From the IMG/VR virus record IMGVR_UViG_3300027749_005768, positions 1-53,223 of that record: a DNA stretch of 53,223 nt; one strand, 5' to 3'. Shown in pieces: positions 34,143 to 42,312 of this stretch. The notes beneath the pieces are model-generated. The model had not been told where the DNA came from, ran no database searches, and saw only the letters and a list, made by a program, of their open reading frames with translations. The stretch is from a virus. Each line of letters begins with the position of its first letter. The first letter of the stretch is position 1. Both the position numbers and the translations under genes were made by a program.

Positions 34143-34696
34143 ACAATATTATAACGTTTATTAGTAAAGAAATCAACCCATGAATTGAGAGAAGTTTGCT
34201 TTAAAATATTGTAGGTATTATCTAGTGTATCGCAATGCACGTTAGATATTTTATCATAACAGATAATACTACCACAGTCAATATCTTTTGTAACTTCATG
34301 AATAACACTACCAACATACAAGTAATCTCCTATTCTATCATAAGCTCGTTGTTGTGGATCTTTACCTTTTAATTGTGGATAATAATTAATTAGTCCAGGA
34401 TGACCATTATAAATTTTAAACTCCTCACAAATCTCTGGAGGAATAATATTAAGCCAACCATGTAAAGTAATAATATCAAAATCTTTAAACACAGATCTAT
34501 AAAACTCAAGCTTTATATCTCTAAATCGACCTTTAATACTATTAACAACAATAGACTTACAACAGTTATTAATTTCAGGATCCCACTTATTGTGATCTAA
34601 ATTATCTGTAATAACTCGATCAGGTGAATAACCAAGACTTTTAGAAAGATTAACAATCTCACTTCCAGTCATAGAGTAGAGCGCTAGCCATTTCAT
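34136..34696 (-). CDS. dpdN: Formyltransferase-fold protein, candidate DpdN (dPreQ1 formyltransferase)
   Basis: 186 residues with the PurN/Fmt formyltransferase fold. The catalytic triad of GAR transformylase (Asn, His, Asp) is visible as IYNGHPGLI (Asn97, His99) and TKDIDCGSII (Asp140), and the intervening PQLKGKDPQQRAY matches the 'lP.ykG..p...A' loop. It overlaps dpdA by 4 nt and the kinase by 7 nt. Published work on phage 7-deazaguanines (Cui et al.) named a dPreQ1 formyltransferase DpdN that makes formylamino-dPreQ1; this gene fits that role by fold and place. Simple purine biosynthesis (PurN) is less likely here. Confidence 0.75.
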   Translation of the reverse strand: MKWLALYSMTGSEIVNLSKSLGYSPDRVITDNLDHNKWDPEINNCCKSIVVNSIKGRFRDIKLEFYRSVFKDFDIITLHGWLNIIPPEICEEFKIYNGHPGLINYYPQLKGKDPQQRAYDRIGDYLYVGSVIHEVTKDIDCGSIICYDKISNVHCDTLDNTYNILKQTSLNSWVDFFTNKRYNIVC

Positions 34697-35496
34697 GGAT
34701 TACTAATATTACGAAATTCTTCTACGTTAAAAATAATATCATTCATCTGATCTGGAGTCAGTTCAGCATCAATAAGATCTGCTAGAAGAACCTTAGGTTT
34801 GTGATAAAGTCCAATACCTTTAAGGTAACGAGAACCTGTAATACCAGCTACAACAGGATTAGAAGTATCTACACTACGTATACTCTTATTATAAGCGTAA
34901 TAGCCAAACTCTTTTGCAAGCGAACAACCTAACAAATGATGAGGTTTTGTATACTCCCAAATACCGTCAGCCATTAGCATATTAATAAGCTTCTGACGAC
35001 CATCACACATTCGCTCTAGTTTTGCTTGTTCAGGATTATCACTTGTAGCTCTGCCAATGATCTGATAATATGAATAATCAAAAGAGATTGCAATATAATC
35101 AGCATATGCAACCATAAACTCATAACACGCAATAAGTTCATCATATGTCTTACCTTGAACAACACCAACTTTAAGTCCAGGTAGATCCTGATATTCGTTT
35201 GTAAAATGGTAGAACGATGTTCGTGTCTCTTTATAATCTTCTAAGACATCAGGTACAATATAGTAAGTAGGTTTAAGCTCTTCAATATATTCTGCATACT
35301 TATCACTATTAAAAGCTTCACCAAGCTCAAAGATTGAGTTATCAAGCATTACCTCACGACCGAGATTTAAAGATGTCTTAAAGAAATTATAATACTTTGG
35401 ATGTGTATCGAAGAGATGCACGAGAGCGTAATCGAAGTCATTATAGTGCCTAGAATGATCTAGAATAGAAATAGGAGTTTCGTGCGTTACTAACAT
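34693..35496 (-). CDS. dpdA: DpdA-like DNA guanine transglycosylase
   Basis: 267 residues, TGT-related TIM barrel of the phage DpdA type, which exchanges guanine in DNA for a 7-deazaguanine base. Visible conserved points are LDNSIFE (Asp52, the substrate-binding Asp region of TGT), YIVPDVLED (Asp83), GVVQGKTYDEL (111-121), YIAISFDY, HHLLGCSLAKEFGYY (186-200) and SIRSVDTSNPV (Asp210, candidate nucleophile). No tRNA-TGT zinc site is seen. Subfamily (probably DpdA2) should be set by phylogeny. First gene of the dpdA-formyltransferase-kinase-queF set, with a TATAATA box 5 nt before its ATG. Confidence 0.85.
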   Translation of the reverse strand: MLVTHETPISILDHSRHYNDFDYALVHLFDTHPKYYNFFKTSLNLGREVMLDNSIFELGEAFNSDKYAEYIEELKPTYYIVPDVLEDYKETRTSFYHFTNEYQDLPGLKVGVVQGKTYDELIACYEFMVAYADYIAISFDYSYYQIIGRATSDNPEQAKLERMCDGRQKLINMLMADGIWEYTKPHHLLGCSLAKEFGYYAYNKSIRSVDTSNPVVAGITGSRYLKGIGLYHKPKVLLADLIDAELTPDQMNDIIFNVEEFRNISNP

Positions 35497-35501
35497 ATTA
35501 C

Positions 35502-35509
35502 TATTATAA
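35502..35509 (-). promoter_or_regulatory. TATAATA-type box, 5 nt from dpdA start
   Basis: Minus-strand TTATAATA, GTAAT, then the ATG at 35496-35494. Probably drives the whole dpdA to queF set. Confidence 0.55.
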
Positions 35510-35533
35510 GGTAGTTCCTTATTGAATTCAAGT

Positions 35534-35541
35534 ATTAAATA
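35534..35541 (+). promoter_or_regulatory. Late-promoter-like box ATTAAATA, 5 nt from start
   Basis: ATTAAATA, GTTAT, then the ATG at 35547. It starts the baseplate spike operon, divergent from dpdA. Confidence 0.6.
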
Positions 35542-35546
35542 GTTAT

Positions 35547-36476
35547 ATGGCAGTTGTTGGTAAAACCGATCCTACAATAGGACAAAAAGTAAACGCGAGT
35601 ATAAAAGCAGCGACAACAAATATTGTTAACGGGCTATTAAAGGCTCTTACAGATGCAGTAAATAATGCTATAAATTCATTTTTAGGACCTATAACTAATA
35701 TTATAAGTCTTATTAGTGGTATAACAGCTCTTGTAAATGGTATAATACTAAGTGTTAAAAAAACCACAACAAGTATACAATCTTCATTTGCGAAAACAAG
35801 CGATCTCAAAATAACGAAGGATATGCTTATTTCGACAGCCCAAAAAGTATCACTTTTAACAGGTGGTACACTCTTAGCTAAACGACTTGCAGGTAGTGCT
35901 TGGAAGTCAATGCCTATTGGTAGTCAAATAGGCGCTATAACTTCTGCCGCAAATGGTATAATGTGTATACCATCTATACTTAACGGATTACCAGGAGTAT
36001 TAGGTAACGTAGCAAGTTCCGCTCTTTCAGCTCTTTCAAACGCTGCAACTGGTGTGTTAGGAGCTGTTATAGGTTCTGCAGGTGCAGCAATTGAAAATGC
36101 AATATGTAAATTACTCAATAAACCTTTTGTAGCTTTATTAAAGCTTTTTGCTGACCTTCTTGCTATTATTGCTGTTGTAAAGGCTATTGTAAAATTAGTT
36201 GAAGATCTTTTAAGCTTTCACTTTAATCAAGAAAATTGTCGTTTTGCCGCTGCTGAAATAGGTAAATGTTTATTAGCAAACGCATTAAGTAATATTAGTA
36301 AAAGAATGCTTAAGGATGCAAAATTAAAATATGGTGACGGGGCTTGTGCTAAGTTAGCAAAAGATGCTCAAGCTGCTTTAAATAACCCTGGTAATATTAT
36401 TAATAAGTATATGACAAAACAAAAATTAGAGACAACTAAGGCATACTCGCAGGTAGGTGCTACTAGAATTATATGA
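35547..36476 (+). CDS. Hydrophobic tail/baseplate-associated protein, unknown family
   Basis: 309 residues, unusually rich in Ala/Ile/Leu/Ser, with long hydrophobic helices (FLGPITNIISLISGITALVNGIIL at about 45-68, a Gly/Ala-rich block at 145-185, FVALLKLFADLLAIIAVVKAIVKLV at 193-217). It could be a tape-measure-like or membrane-interacting injection protein. It is coupled by ATGA to the gp5-like OB-fold gene, so a baseplate hub or tail-tip role is inferred. Four cysteines occur in the C-terminal half. Confidence 0.6.
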   Translation: MAVVGKTDPTIGQKVNASIKAATTNIVNGLLKALTDAVNNAINSFLGPITNIISLISGITALVNGIILSVKKTTTSIQSSFAKTSDLKITKDMLISTAQKVSLLTGGTLLAKRLAGSAWKSMPIGSQIGAITSAANGIMCIPSILNGLPGVLGNVASSALSALSNAATGVLGAVIGSAGAAIENAICKLLNKPFVALLKLFADLLAIIAVVKAIVKLVEDLLSFHFNQENCRFAAAEIGKCLLANALSNISKRMLKDAKLKYGDGACAKLAKDAQAALNNPGNIINKYMTKQKLETTKAYSQVGATRII

Positions 36477-37453
36477 TAACATCATTACACATTGGAACGG
36501 TAGTTAAAAACTCTGATTACGGTAATACTGTATCAAAGGGTAGCGAATATCTAGGCCGTGTTAAGGTTGCTATACCAGGTATGACACGTATGAATGGTGT
36601 TGAGTATTTTAAAGCTCCTGGTGCAGGTGGCGATTTAAATGCAACTGCAATTAGAGATGTTCATGATTTTGAGGTTTGGGCATATGTTGTATCTCCGATG
36701 GCTGGTGAAAGTTCTATGTCAAAATATAATAATGCTCGTGATGCTTCTTCATTAGCGGATGGAAATGATATAGGTAACTTTAACAATCCAAACGGATATA
36801 CTACACCGCCCGCGGCAATGTTTTCTTCGATGAAGTTAGATGGGCATTCTGGAGGACCTGGGGTAACAATGTCTGCTGGTGTTAATCCGTATGGTAACTG
36901 TTATGTTACAGAAAACCATTCAGATTCTGGTAAAGGTATGTTTGGTGTACCTTCAGTAGGTGCAAAAGTATTAATAGGATTCTTAAATGGTTCTCGTAGT
37001 ACACCTGTTATTTTAGGCAAAATACACGCTGGTTCAGAGATGGAACAAATATACGGTGTAGGTACTGCATACCCAGATTACCCTAATGCATTCGAAAATA
37101 CTCATTCGAATAATATATCACCACCTACTTCTGCTCTAATTACTACAGCACCTAATAACAATACAACTACAGCTACAACTAGTTGTGGACCTATAACAAC
37201 TGCGAATGCTGTTAGTTTAGCAAATAAGTATAATTCCTTACAATCAAAAATAAATAAAAATTTAAGTACAATGCAAACACCCGGCGCATCGGCAGATAAA
37301 GTTCTAACTCTTTCTACAGAAATTGATAATTTACGAGCCCAAGCAACGCCGATTTATGATTGCTTAATATCTATGCAGGGACAAATTGATGCTTCATCTT
37401 CCAGCACACGTATAGATGTATTAAAATTAATACAAAATAATAACGCTGGTTAA
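36473..37453 (+). CDS. Baseplate spike OB-fold protein (gp5 N-terminal-like)
   Basis: 326 residues. The N-terminus (HIGTVVKNSDYGN..., YLGRVKVAIPGM) and later FEVWAYVVSPMAGES, GMFGVPSVGAKVLIGFLNGSRSTPVILGKI have the layout of the gp5/VgrG OB-fold at the centre of contractile-tail baseplates. There is no T4-type lysozyme domain after it; residues 225-326 are Thr/Asn-rich and then helical. The needle is encoded by the next gene. Confidence 0.8.
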   Translation: MITSLHIGTVVKNSDYGNTVSKGSEYLGRVKVAIPGMTRMNGVEYFKAPGAGGDLNATAIRDVHDFEVWAYVVSPMAGESSMSKYNNARDASSLADGNDIGNFNNPNGYTTPPAAMFSSMKLDGHSGGPGVTMSAGVNPYGNCYVTENHSDSGKGMFGVPSVGAKVLIGFLNGSRSTPVILGKIHAGSEMEQIYGVGTAYPDYPNAFENTHSNNISPPTSALITTAPNNNTTTATTSCGPITTANAVSLANKYNSLQSKINKNLSTMQTPGASADKVLTLSTEIDNLRAQATPIYDCLISMQGQIDASSSSTRIDVLKLIQNNNAG

Positions 37454-37454
37454 A

Positions 37455-37462
37455 TTAAAATA
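37455..37462 (+). promoter_or_regulatory. Late-promoter-like variant box TTAAAATA, 5 nt from start
   Basis: TTAAAATA, TATAT, then the ATG at 37468. It deviates from TAAATA by one extra A but keeps the spacing. Confidence 0.4.
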
Positions 37463-37467
37463 TATAT

Positions 37468-38853
37468 ATGGCTACAGATAATACTATTAATAATGCAAAC
37501 GAGATAAACAACTTTAGACAAAGTACAGTTTGGAATCATACCGCTGGTACACTTAAGTTTAACAACTCTACAGGTAGAGAGTATGTTCATATAGCACACA
37601 AATCAGGAAGCAATTTAACTTTTGGTAATCAAGCAACATCAGAATTTAATCCTAATAATAGACAAACATTAACAAACGGAGATACCTTTCAAACAACAAA
37701 AGGTAATCACCATATAATGGCTGAGCAGCTAGAGCAAAGAGTGTTTGGAGATGTTACAATTTTAACTGGTAATCCAAATATGTATAGTTCTTCTTTTATG
37801 AATAGCTATATGCAGGAACAAGCAACATTAGCAGCTCATAAAGCTAGCCCTGAATTAAAGCAACCTGGATTTAGTAATGTTACAGGTAGCGTACATAAAG
37901 CAGCTGGAGGTCAGCCAGACCCTTTAACAGGATCTACACAGGGTAAGAGTTTTACAAAAAATGAATCGCATCAAAACATGACGCAGATTTATAAGGATAC
38001 ACAAAAGAAGCTAACACCTTTTGAAAAAGAAATGGGTAATGGCGGTAGTATTAAACTACTTTCCGGAAAGGATTTATTATTAATGGCAGGTACTGCACCA
38101 TCTAATTTCGATACTGTTTTTATTAATCCTGTAGGGAGAAAAGTAAAGCAAAAGTTTGAATATGATAATAATAAAACAGTTACATTAAAAGAAACATCTG
38201 CACCTTACTTTGAAGAAAAGGATGTGGCAACAGGTGTACCTTTTGGCAATATACACATTCAAGCTGGTAATAAGCTAGATCTTAATTCAGCTGCTGGTGG
38301 TATAAACTTAGGTACAAGTGGTCCTATTAGATTATCTACAAAAGCAATAACATATATAGGTGGAGCTCAGGTGAATATAGCTGGTAGTGCTGGTGAAGGA
38401 GCAACAGGAGATGTTTTTATTACATCAGGTGATCATATCGAAATAAATGGACCTAATATTAATATTAAAGGCAAGACACACGTTTTTATTGAGCCTGGAT
38501 TAAGCGTAGAGGGCAATCAAATTATTAAGGGTGACTTAGTAGTAAGTGGTAATTTAACTGTTATTGGTAATATTGTATGTAAAGGTGCAATTGGCGCAGT
38601 TGGAAATATTGGCTCGGAAGCATCAATACAGAGCACACAAGATATTCAGTGTGGAGGATCTCTTAGTGTTGTTGGCAGCATTCATTGTAGCGGTAGTGCA
38701 GATGTTGCTGGTAGTATAGGCGTTGGCGGAGGTATTACTGCAGGTGGAGATATTGTAGCTGATAATGCAGGTACAAAAGTTTCACTATTAAATCACATTC
38801 ACTTAACTGCCGGTATTGGAGTGCCGTCACCACCATTTCCAGGTGTGTTATAA
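37468..38853 (+). CDS. Baseplate central spike, beta-helix needle (gp5 C-terminal-like)
   Basis: 461 residues. Residues 60-110 (RQTLTNGDTFQTTKGNHHIM) and 190-230 (GNGGSIKLLSGKDLLLMAG) look like gp5/VgrG-needle repeats. From about 265 the sequence becomes a regular beta-helix: KLDLNSAAGGINLGTSGPIRLSTKAI, then DHIEINGPNINIKGK and hexapeptide-like VSGNLTVIGNIVCKGAIGAVGNIG. The end HIHLTAGIGVPSPPFPGVL contains the HxH and PSPP features of spike tips that bind a metal or a PAAR cap. The gp5 functions are thus split over two genes. Confidence 0.82.
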   Translation: MATDNTINNANEINNFRQSTVWNHTAGTLKFNNSTGREYVHIAHKSGSNLTFGNQATSEFNPNNRQTLTNGDTFQTTKGNHHIMAEQLEQRVFGDVTILTGNPNMYSSSFMNSYMQEQATLAAHKASPELKQPGFSNVTGSVHKAAGGQPDPLTGSTQGKSFTKNESHQNMTQIYKDTQKKLTPFEKEMGNGGSIKLLSGKDLLLMAGTAPSNFDTVFINPVGRKVKQKFEYDNNKTVTLKETSAPYFEEKDVATGVPFGNIHIQAGNKLDLNSAAGGINLGTSGPIRLSTKAITYIGGAQVNIAGSAGEGATGDVFITSGDHIEINGPNINIKGKTHVFIEPGLSVEGNQIIKGDLVVSGNLTVIGNIVCKGAIGAVGNIGSEASIQSTQDIQCGGSLSVVGSIHCSGSADVAGSIGVGGGITAGGDIVADNAGTKVSLLNHIHLTAGIGVPSPPFPGVL

Positions 38854-39105
38854 TTACTTTTTATACTTTATAATATAAATCATCATTACTGTGCAGCATA
38901 ATGTACCGAGGATACTATTAATAGCCATACCTATATTAAAGCCGATACCGTGTAGCATATATAACCCACAAAAAATATAACCTAGTAGAGAAAGAAAGAA
39001 CATAGAGAGGCTTAACCCCTCTACGCTCTTATATCTTATAGTTTTATAAATTTGTGGTATATAGCAGACAAAAAAGCATACTGCGTATAAGACACCAAAA
39101 ATCAT
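38854..39105 (-). CDS. PQ-loop membrane protein (SemiSWEET-like)
   Basis: 83 residues with three membrane segments (about 2-22, 35-52 and 58-78) and the PQ motif at 17-18 in CYIPQIYKTIRYKSVEGLS. This is the bacterial SemiSWEET layout (PQ..K..k.KS.eGiS), a half-transporter that dimerises to move sugars. The TM3 Asn used in sugar binding has a counterpart (Asn63), while the TM2 Trp appears to be replaced by Cys46. It is coupled by ATGA to clpP. An unusual phage gene; a role in sugar exchange or another small-molecule transport is inferred only. Confidence 0.75.
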   Translation of the reverse strand: MIFGVLYAVCFFVCYIPQIYKTIRYKSVEGLSLSMFFLSLLGYIFCGLYMLHGIGFNIGMAINSILGTLCCTVMMIYIIKYKK

Positions 39106-39740
39106 AGAACACCATCCACAAGACCTAATTCAATACACTTTGAAGATTCAAACCATAGGTCGTGTTTAAGAATCTCATCTATTTGCTTCATCGGCACCTT
39201 TGTATATTGCTTATAGATATCTTTAATCATTTTCATAATACGGCGATTGTTTTCCATATCATCTTCTAATTCTGAGAACTTACCATATGCACCTGATGTT
39301 AACTGATGAATAAGCATTAAAGAATTTTTACCAATATAACGCTTCTTACCTACTACAGAGATAAGAGTTGCAGCTGAAGCAGCAGCTCCATCAATGTATG
39401 TATGAACTTCAGATTTTAGAGTTCTAATTGTATCAATAATAGCAAGACCTGCAAAGACTGATCCACCATATGAGTTAATTCTTAGCTTAATATGAGGTGT
39501 AAAATCAGGACCTAAAAAGTTATATGTATTTTTAAGTTTTGCATCAAGCTCATATAGTACGGAGTTGAGATCTAGTGCGGATTGCTCAGTTACATCTGTA
39601 TAAAAGAAAACTGTATTTTCTACTACCCTGATACCGCTACTAGCAGCTCCACCACCTAATCCACCGGCATTTATAAAAATTTGCTGTGGCTTAGTCTCTT
39701 CCTCATCAACACCCTCGTTCAGATTATATTTCCACTTCAT
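39102..39740 (-). CDS. clpP: ClpP-type serine protease
   Basis: 212 residues from the ATG at 39740-39738, chosen because a TAAATA box lies exactly 5 nt upstream; a longer frame begins at 39767 but overlaps nrdA. ClpP fold: IKLRINSYGGSVFAGLAIIDTI, catalytic Ser122 in DGAAASAATLI, catalytic His145 in LMLIHQL, and LGLVDGVL near the end. The third triad residue is not clear by eye. An N-terminal Gly-rich stretch (GGLGGGAASSG, 26-36) is atypical. Phage ClpP proteins may act in head maturation or with host ClpX/ClpA. Confidence 0.9.
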   Translation of the reverse strand: MKWKYNLNEGVDEEETKPQQIFINAGGLGGGAASSGIRVVENTVFFYTDVTEQSALDLNSVLYELDAKLKNTYNFLGPDFTPHIKLRINSYGGSVFAGLAIIDTIRTLKSEVHTYIDGAAASAATLISVVGKKRYIGKNSLMLIHQLTSGAYGKFSELEDDMENNRRIMKMIKDIYKQYTKVPMKQIDEILKHDLWFESSKCIELGLVDGVL

Positions 39741-39745
39741 GTTAT

Positions 39746-39753
39746 TATTTAAT
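39746..39753 (-). promoter_or_regulatory. Late-promoter-like box ATTAAATA, 5 nt from clpP start
   Basis: Minus-strand ATTAAATA, ATAAC, then the ATG at 39740-39738. It supports the shorter clpP start. Confidence 0.6.
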
Positions 39754-39756
39754 ATA

Positions 39757-41406
39757 TTACGCTTCACATGATGAACAATTTAAAATACTTCTTGCAAGTT
39801 CCTGGGCTGGATTAGCGCTACGTTGATAGTATAAAGACTTGACACCTTGCTCCCACGCGAAGATAAGTAACTCATTGACTTCCTTAGGCTTAGCGTTAGG
39901 AGGAATCATTAAATTAATTGATTGTCCTTGGTCAATATACTTTTGTCTTTGCGCTGCTTGAATGATAATTTCTTTCTGAGAGATTTCACCAAACGTCTTA
40001 AATACATCCTTCTCATCTTGCGTAAGAAACTTAAGATGTTGGACAGATCCACCATGCGAGAGAACATCTTTCCATACTTCAAGTGTATCTTGATCTTTTG
40101 TTTTCAAGAACTTAGCAAGATAAGGATTCTTGAAAGTAAACTTACCCTTAGCAAGATCCTTAGTAAAGTAATTACTATTAAGAGGTTCAATAGAAGGAGA
40201 TACTTGACCGAGAATAAATGAACTAGATGTAGTAGGAGCAATAGCAATCGTTGTAGTATTACGTCTCCTGTAACCTTCAAGTAGAGGCGGTTCACCAAAG
40301 ATACCAGCTAACTCTACTGTAGCTTTATCGCATTTAGTTCTAAGAGTTGAGAATACTTCACCATTTAAAAGCTTAGCATCCATAGATTCGAAAGCAATAA
40401 GTTTTGATTGAAGTAAAGAATGCCAACCAAGTACACCTACACCAACAGCACGTTGATTAACAGCGAACTTTCTAGGTGCTTCCATAAATGGAACTCCTTC
40501 AGTCTTATTAATAAACTCGGTCATGACCGAGTCAAGAAAATACACAAGCGTCTCAATTGCATCTGTATCTTTAAGATCATCCCAACGTTCAAGGTTAATC
40601 GAAGAAAGGTCACATACAAACGATTCATCATCTTGATTGGAAAGGAAAATCTCTGTACAAAGATTAGAATGATTAATCTTTAAGCCTTTATCTTTATAGA
40701 CTTGAGGAGCTTGATTATTAGCAGTATCAGTAAAGAAGAGATAAGGGTAACCAGATTCAAAGCGCTTCTTAATAACAAGACCCCAAATCTTACGAGCTTC
40801 CTTATCACCAGCGATCATCTTTTGCATCCATTCATCGGTAATAGTAACACCAATCGAAAGATCTTGAATGTCATTACCTTCACCTCTAATGCCTAGAAAC
40901 TCTTCAATATCACCGTGATCAATAGGTAGATAAGCAGCAAAAGATCCACGACGTACATTGCCTTGTGATACATAATTAACTAAAGAATCAAAAACTGTTA
41001 ACTGGTGATGTACGCCTGTAGCAGTACCACCAGAATTAATAACCGAACCACGAGGTCTAATAGCACCAAAGTAACCAGAAGTACCTCCACCAATCTTAGA
41101 CATAGCACCAATTTCGCCAATCTTGGTAAGAATCTTATTCATGTCATCTGGTACATAACTACCAAAGCATGAAATAGGTGCGCCACGATCTCTACCAAAG
41201 TTACTCCAGATGGGAGTAGATAGAGAATAGAACCCACGATGCATATAGGATTCAAACTTATCAGCAAAGCCTTCTATACCTAAATATCTTTCAGCTGCAT
41301 CAGCAATATCTCTAATGCGTTGCTCTGGTGTCTCATCTTTTGTGAGGTAGTCTCTCTCTAGAAATTTTCTAGAGTCCTTGTTTAGCCAGTAAATATCTTT
41401 GCTCAT
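39757..41406 (-). CDS. nrdA: Class I ribonucleotide reductase alpha subunit
   Basis: 549 residues, much shorter than the 761 of E. coli NrdA and without an N-terminal ATP-cone, so activity allostery is likely lost. The catalytic core is intact: ISCFGSYVPD with the redox cysteine, NLCTEIFLS (the N-x-C-x-E active site), APTTSSSFILGQVSPSIEP, SLYYQRS (radical-transfer tyrosine pair) and the C-terminal CSSCEA that accepts electrons from thioredoxin or glutaredoxin. nrdB lies on the same strand, separated by two small genes. Confidence 0.96.
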   Translation of the reverse strand: MSKDIYWLNKDSRKFLERDYLTKDETPEQRIRDIADAAERYLGIEGFADKFESYMHRGFYSLSTPIWSNFGRDRGAPISCFGSYVPDDMNKILTKIGEIGAMSKIGGGTSGYFGAIRPRGSVINSGGTATGVHHQLTVFDSLVNYVSQGNVRRGSFAAYLPIDHGDIEEFLGIRGEGNDIQDLSIGVTITDEWMQKMIAGDKEARKIWGLVIKKRFESGYPYLFFTDTANNQAPQVYKDKGLKINHSNLCTEIFLSNQDDESFVCDLSSINLERWDDLKDTDAIETLVYFLDSVMTEFINKTEGVPFMEAPRKFAVNQRAVGVGVLGWHSLLQSKLIAFESMDAKLLNGEVFSTLRTKCDKATVELAGIFGEPPLLEGYRRRNTTTIAIAPTTSSSFILGQVSPSIEPLNSNYFTKDLAKGKFTFKNPYLAKFLKTKDQDTLEVWKDVLSHGGSVQHLKFLTQDEKDVFKTFGEISQKEIIIQAAQRQKYIDQGQSINLMIPPNAKPKEVNELLIFAWEQGVKSLYYQRSANPAQELARSILNCSSCEA

Positions 41407-41411
41407 ATAAA

Positions 41412-41813
41412 TTATCGAAATAGTTCTTGGTAGTCTTTTGGAAGTGTGTTGATATCGATCAACTTCGCTTTAATTTTTTCAATATTATTATTAATAGCTT
41501 TTTGCAATCTATGATGACCATCTAGAATTTGATATTTACCTTGCTTTTTTAAGACAATAATAGGGTATTGTAGATCAGACTTTTGAATATTAGCTAATGT
41601 TTTAGCGTCTTTTTTATCTTTATGTAAAGCGTATGGCTCTAACGCCTTAGTTAACATTTCAATAACAGGAACATTTTTCGTAACATTCATCAAATCATTT
41701 ATTGTTACTGTTATCTCCTTACCGTTAATAGTATCTGTCCAAGATGTATTACCCCAGTTCTCACCGTGTATACTCTCATACAAAAATTGTAGTTTGTGTG
41801 TATCTTTGCTCAT
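41412..41813 (-). CDS. ParB/Srx-like domain protein with possible capsid-targeting peptide
   Basis: 133 residues. DLQYPIIVLKKQGKYQILDGHHRLQKAI (about 80-107) is the ParB N-terminal-like motif (G.HR...A), a nucleotide-using fold. The N-terminus MSKDTHKLQFLYESIHGENW ends its first helix with LYES, similar to peptides on several other small proteins here that fit the L-x-E rule of the prohead protease. It sits between nrdA and an ART-like gene. A DNA nuclease, CTPase or packaged effector are all possible. Confidence 0.68.
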   Translation of the reverse strand: MSKDTHKLQFLYESIHGENWGNTSWTDTINGKEITVTINDLMNVTKNVPVIEMLTKALEPYALHKDKKDAKTLANIQKSDLQYPIIVLKKQGKYQILDGHHRLQKAINNNIEKIKAKLIDINTLPKDYQELFR

Positions 41814-41819
41814 ATAAAT

Positions 41820-41827
41820 TATTATAA
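41820..41827 (-). promoter_or_regulatory. TATAATA-type box, 6 nt from start
   Basis: Minus-strand TTATAATA, ATTTAT, then the ATG at 41813-41811. The box overlaps the 3' end of the upstream gene. Confidence 0.45.
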
Positions 41828-42307
41828 AATTGCGTTAGTGTTTAAAATTACTAATGAAAGGTTTTCAGATTCAGTATTACCTTCTGCAGTATTATGATAT
41901 ACTGCAACGGTATAACCTCTTTGACGTGCACGCTTTATCTGTGAACCGTTTTCGGCATTGAATGATCCACCTTCATCTTCAAGAAGAATAGGGTATACTT
42001 TTTGAAGATCAATAGTATATTTATAAATATACCAATCATCTTCTTCCATTATTTCAAACCGATCGCGCGCTTGTTCAATAGACCCAAAGTGTGATGCGTA
42101 ATCTTCAAAATCTGTTACAGGTGTAAAATTTTGATTAGGTGAATGAGCAGCTTTATATGCATTTATGTAAGGTATCTCTTGTAATACAGAAAAGGAAATA
42201 TCAGCCGTTAAATTAGGAGCTGTATTTACCTTAACTCTATCTACAAATGATTCTAATTGTTCATTCCAATCATATGTTTCCTCTAAAAAAATACTAAAAC
42301 TTTTCAT
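41822..42307 (-). CDS. Small protein with ADP-ribosyltransferase-like C-terminus
   Basis: 161 residues. The N-terminal peptide MKSFSIFLEETYDW strongly resembles T4 capsid-targeting sequences (short Met-Lys helix ending in L/I-x-E). The C-terminal IKRARQRGYTVAVYHNTAEGNTES..., then LSLVILNTNAI has the shape of the last strands of phage ADP-ribosyltransferase domains (GyDgv.Y.N..E......vv.n...I). A conserved R-S-E triad cannot be assigned with confidence. In T4, Alt is a packaged ADP-ribosyltransferase, so the combination is suggestive. Confidence 0.5.
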   Translation of the reverse strand: MKSFSIFLEETYDWNEQLESFVDRVKVNTAPNLTADISFSVLQEIPYINAYKAAHSPNQNFTPVTDFEDYASHFGSIEQARDRFEIMEEDDWYIYKYTIDLQKVYPILLEDEGGSFNAENGSQIKRARQRGYTVAVYHNTAEGNTESENLSLVILNTNAIL

Positions 42308-42312
42308 AGGTT

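Noticed and set aside
34136-34696. Purine-biosynthesis PurN as the identity of the formyltransferase
   Set aside because: Fold and triad agree, but the protein is short of the PurN substrate motifs and is embedded with dpdA and queF; kept as the alternative only.
39741-39767. Longer N-terminus for ClpP (MKRNILNNN...)
   Set aside because: It overlaps nrdA, while the ATG at 39740 has the standard TAAATA-N5 arrangement.
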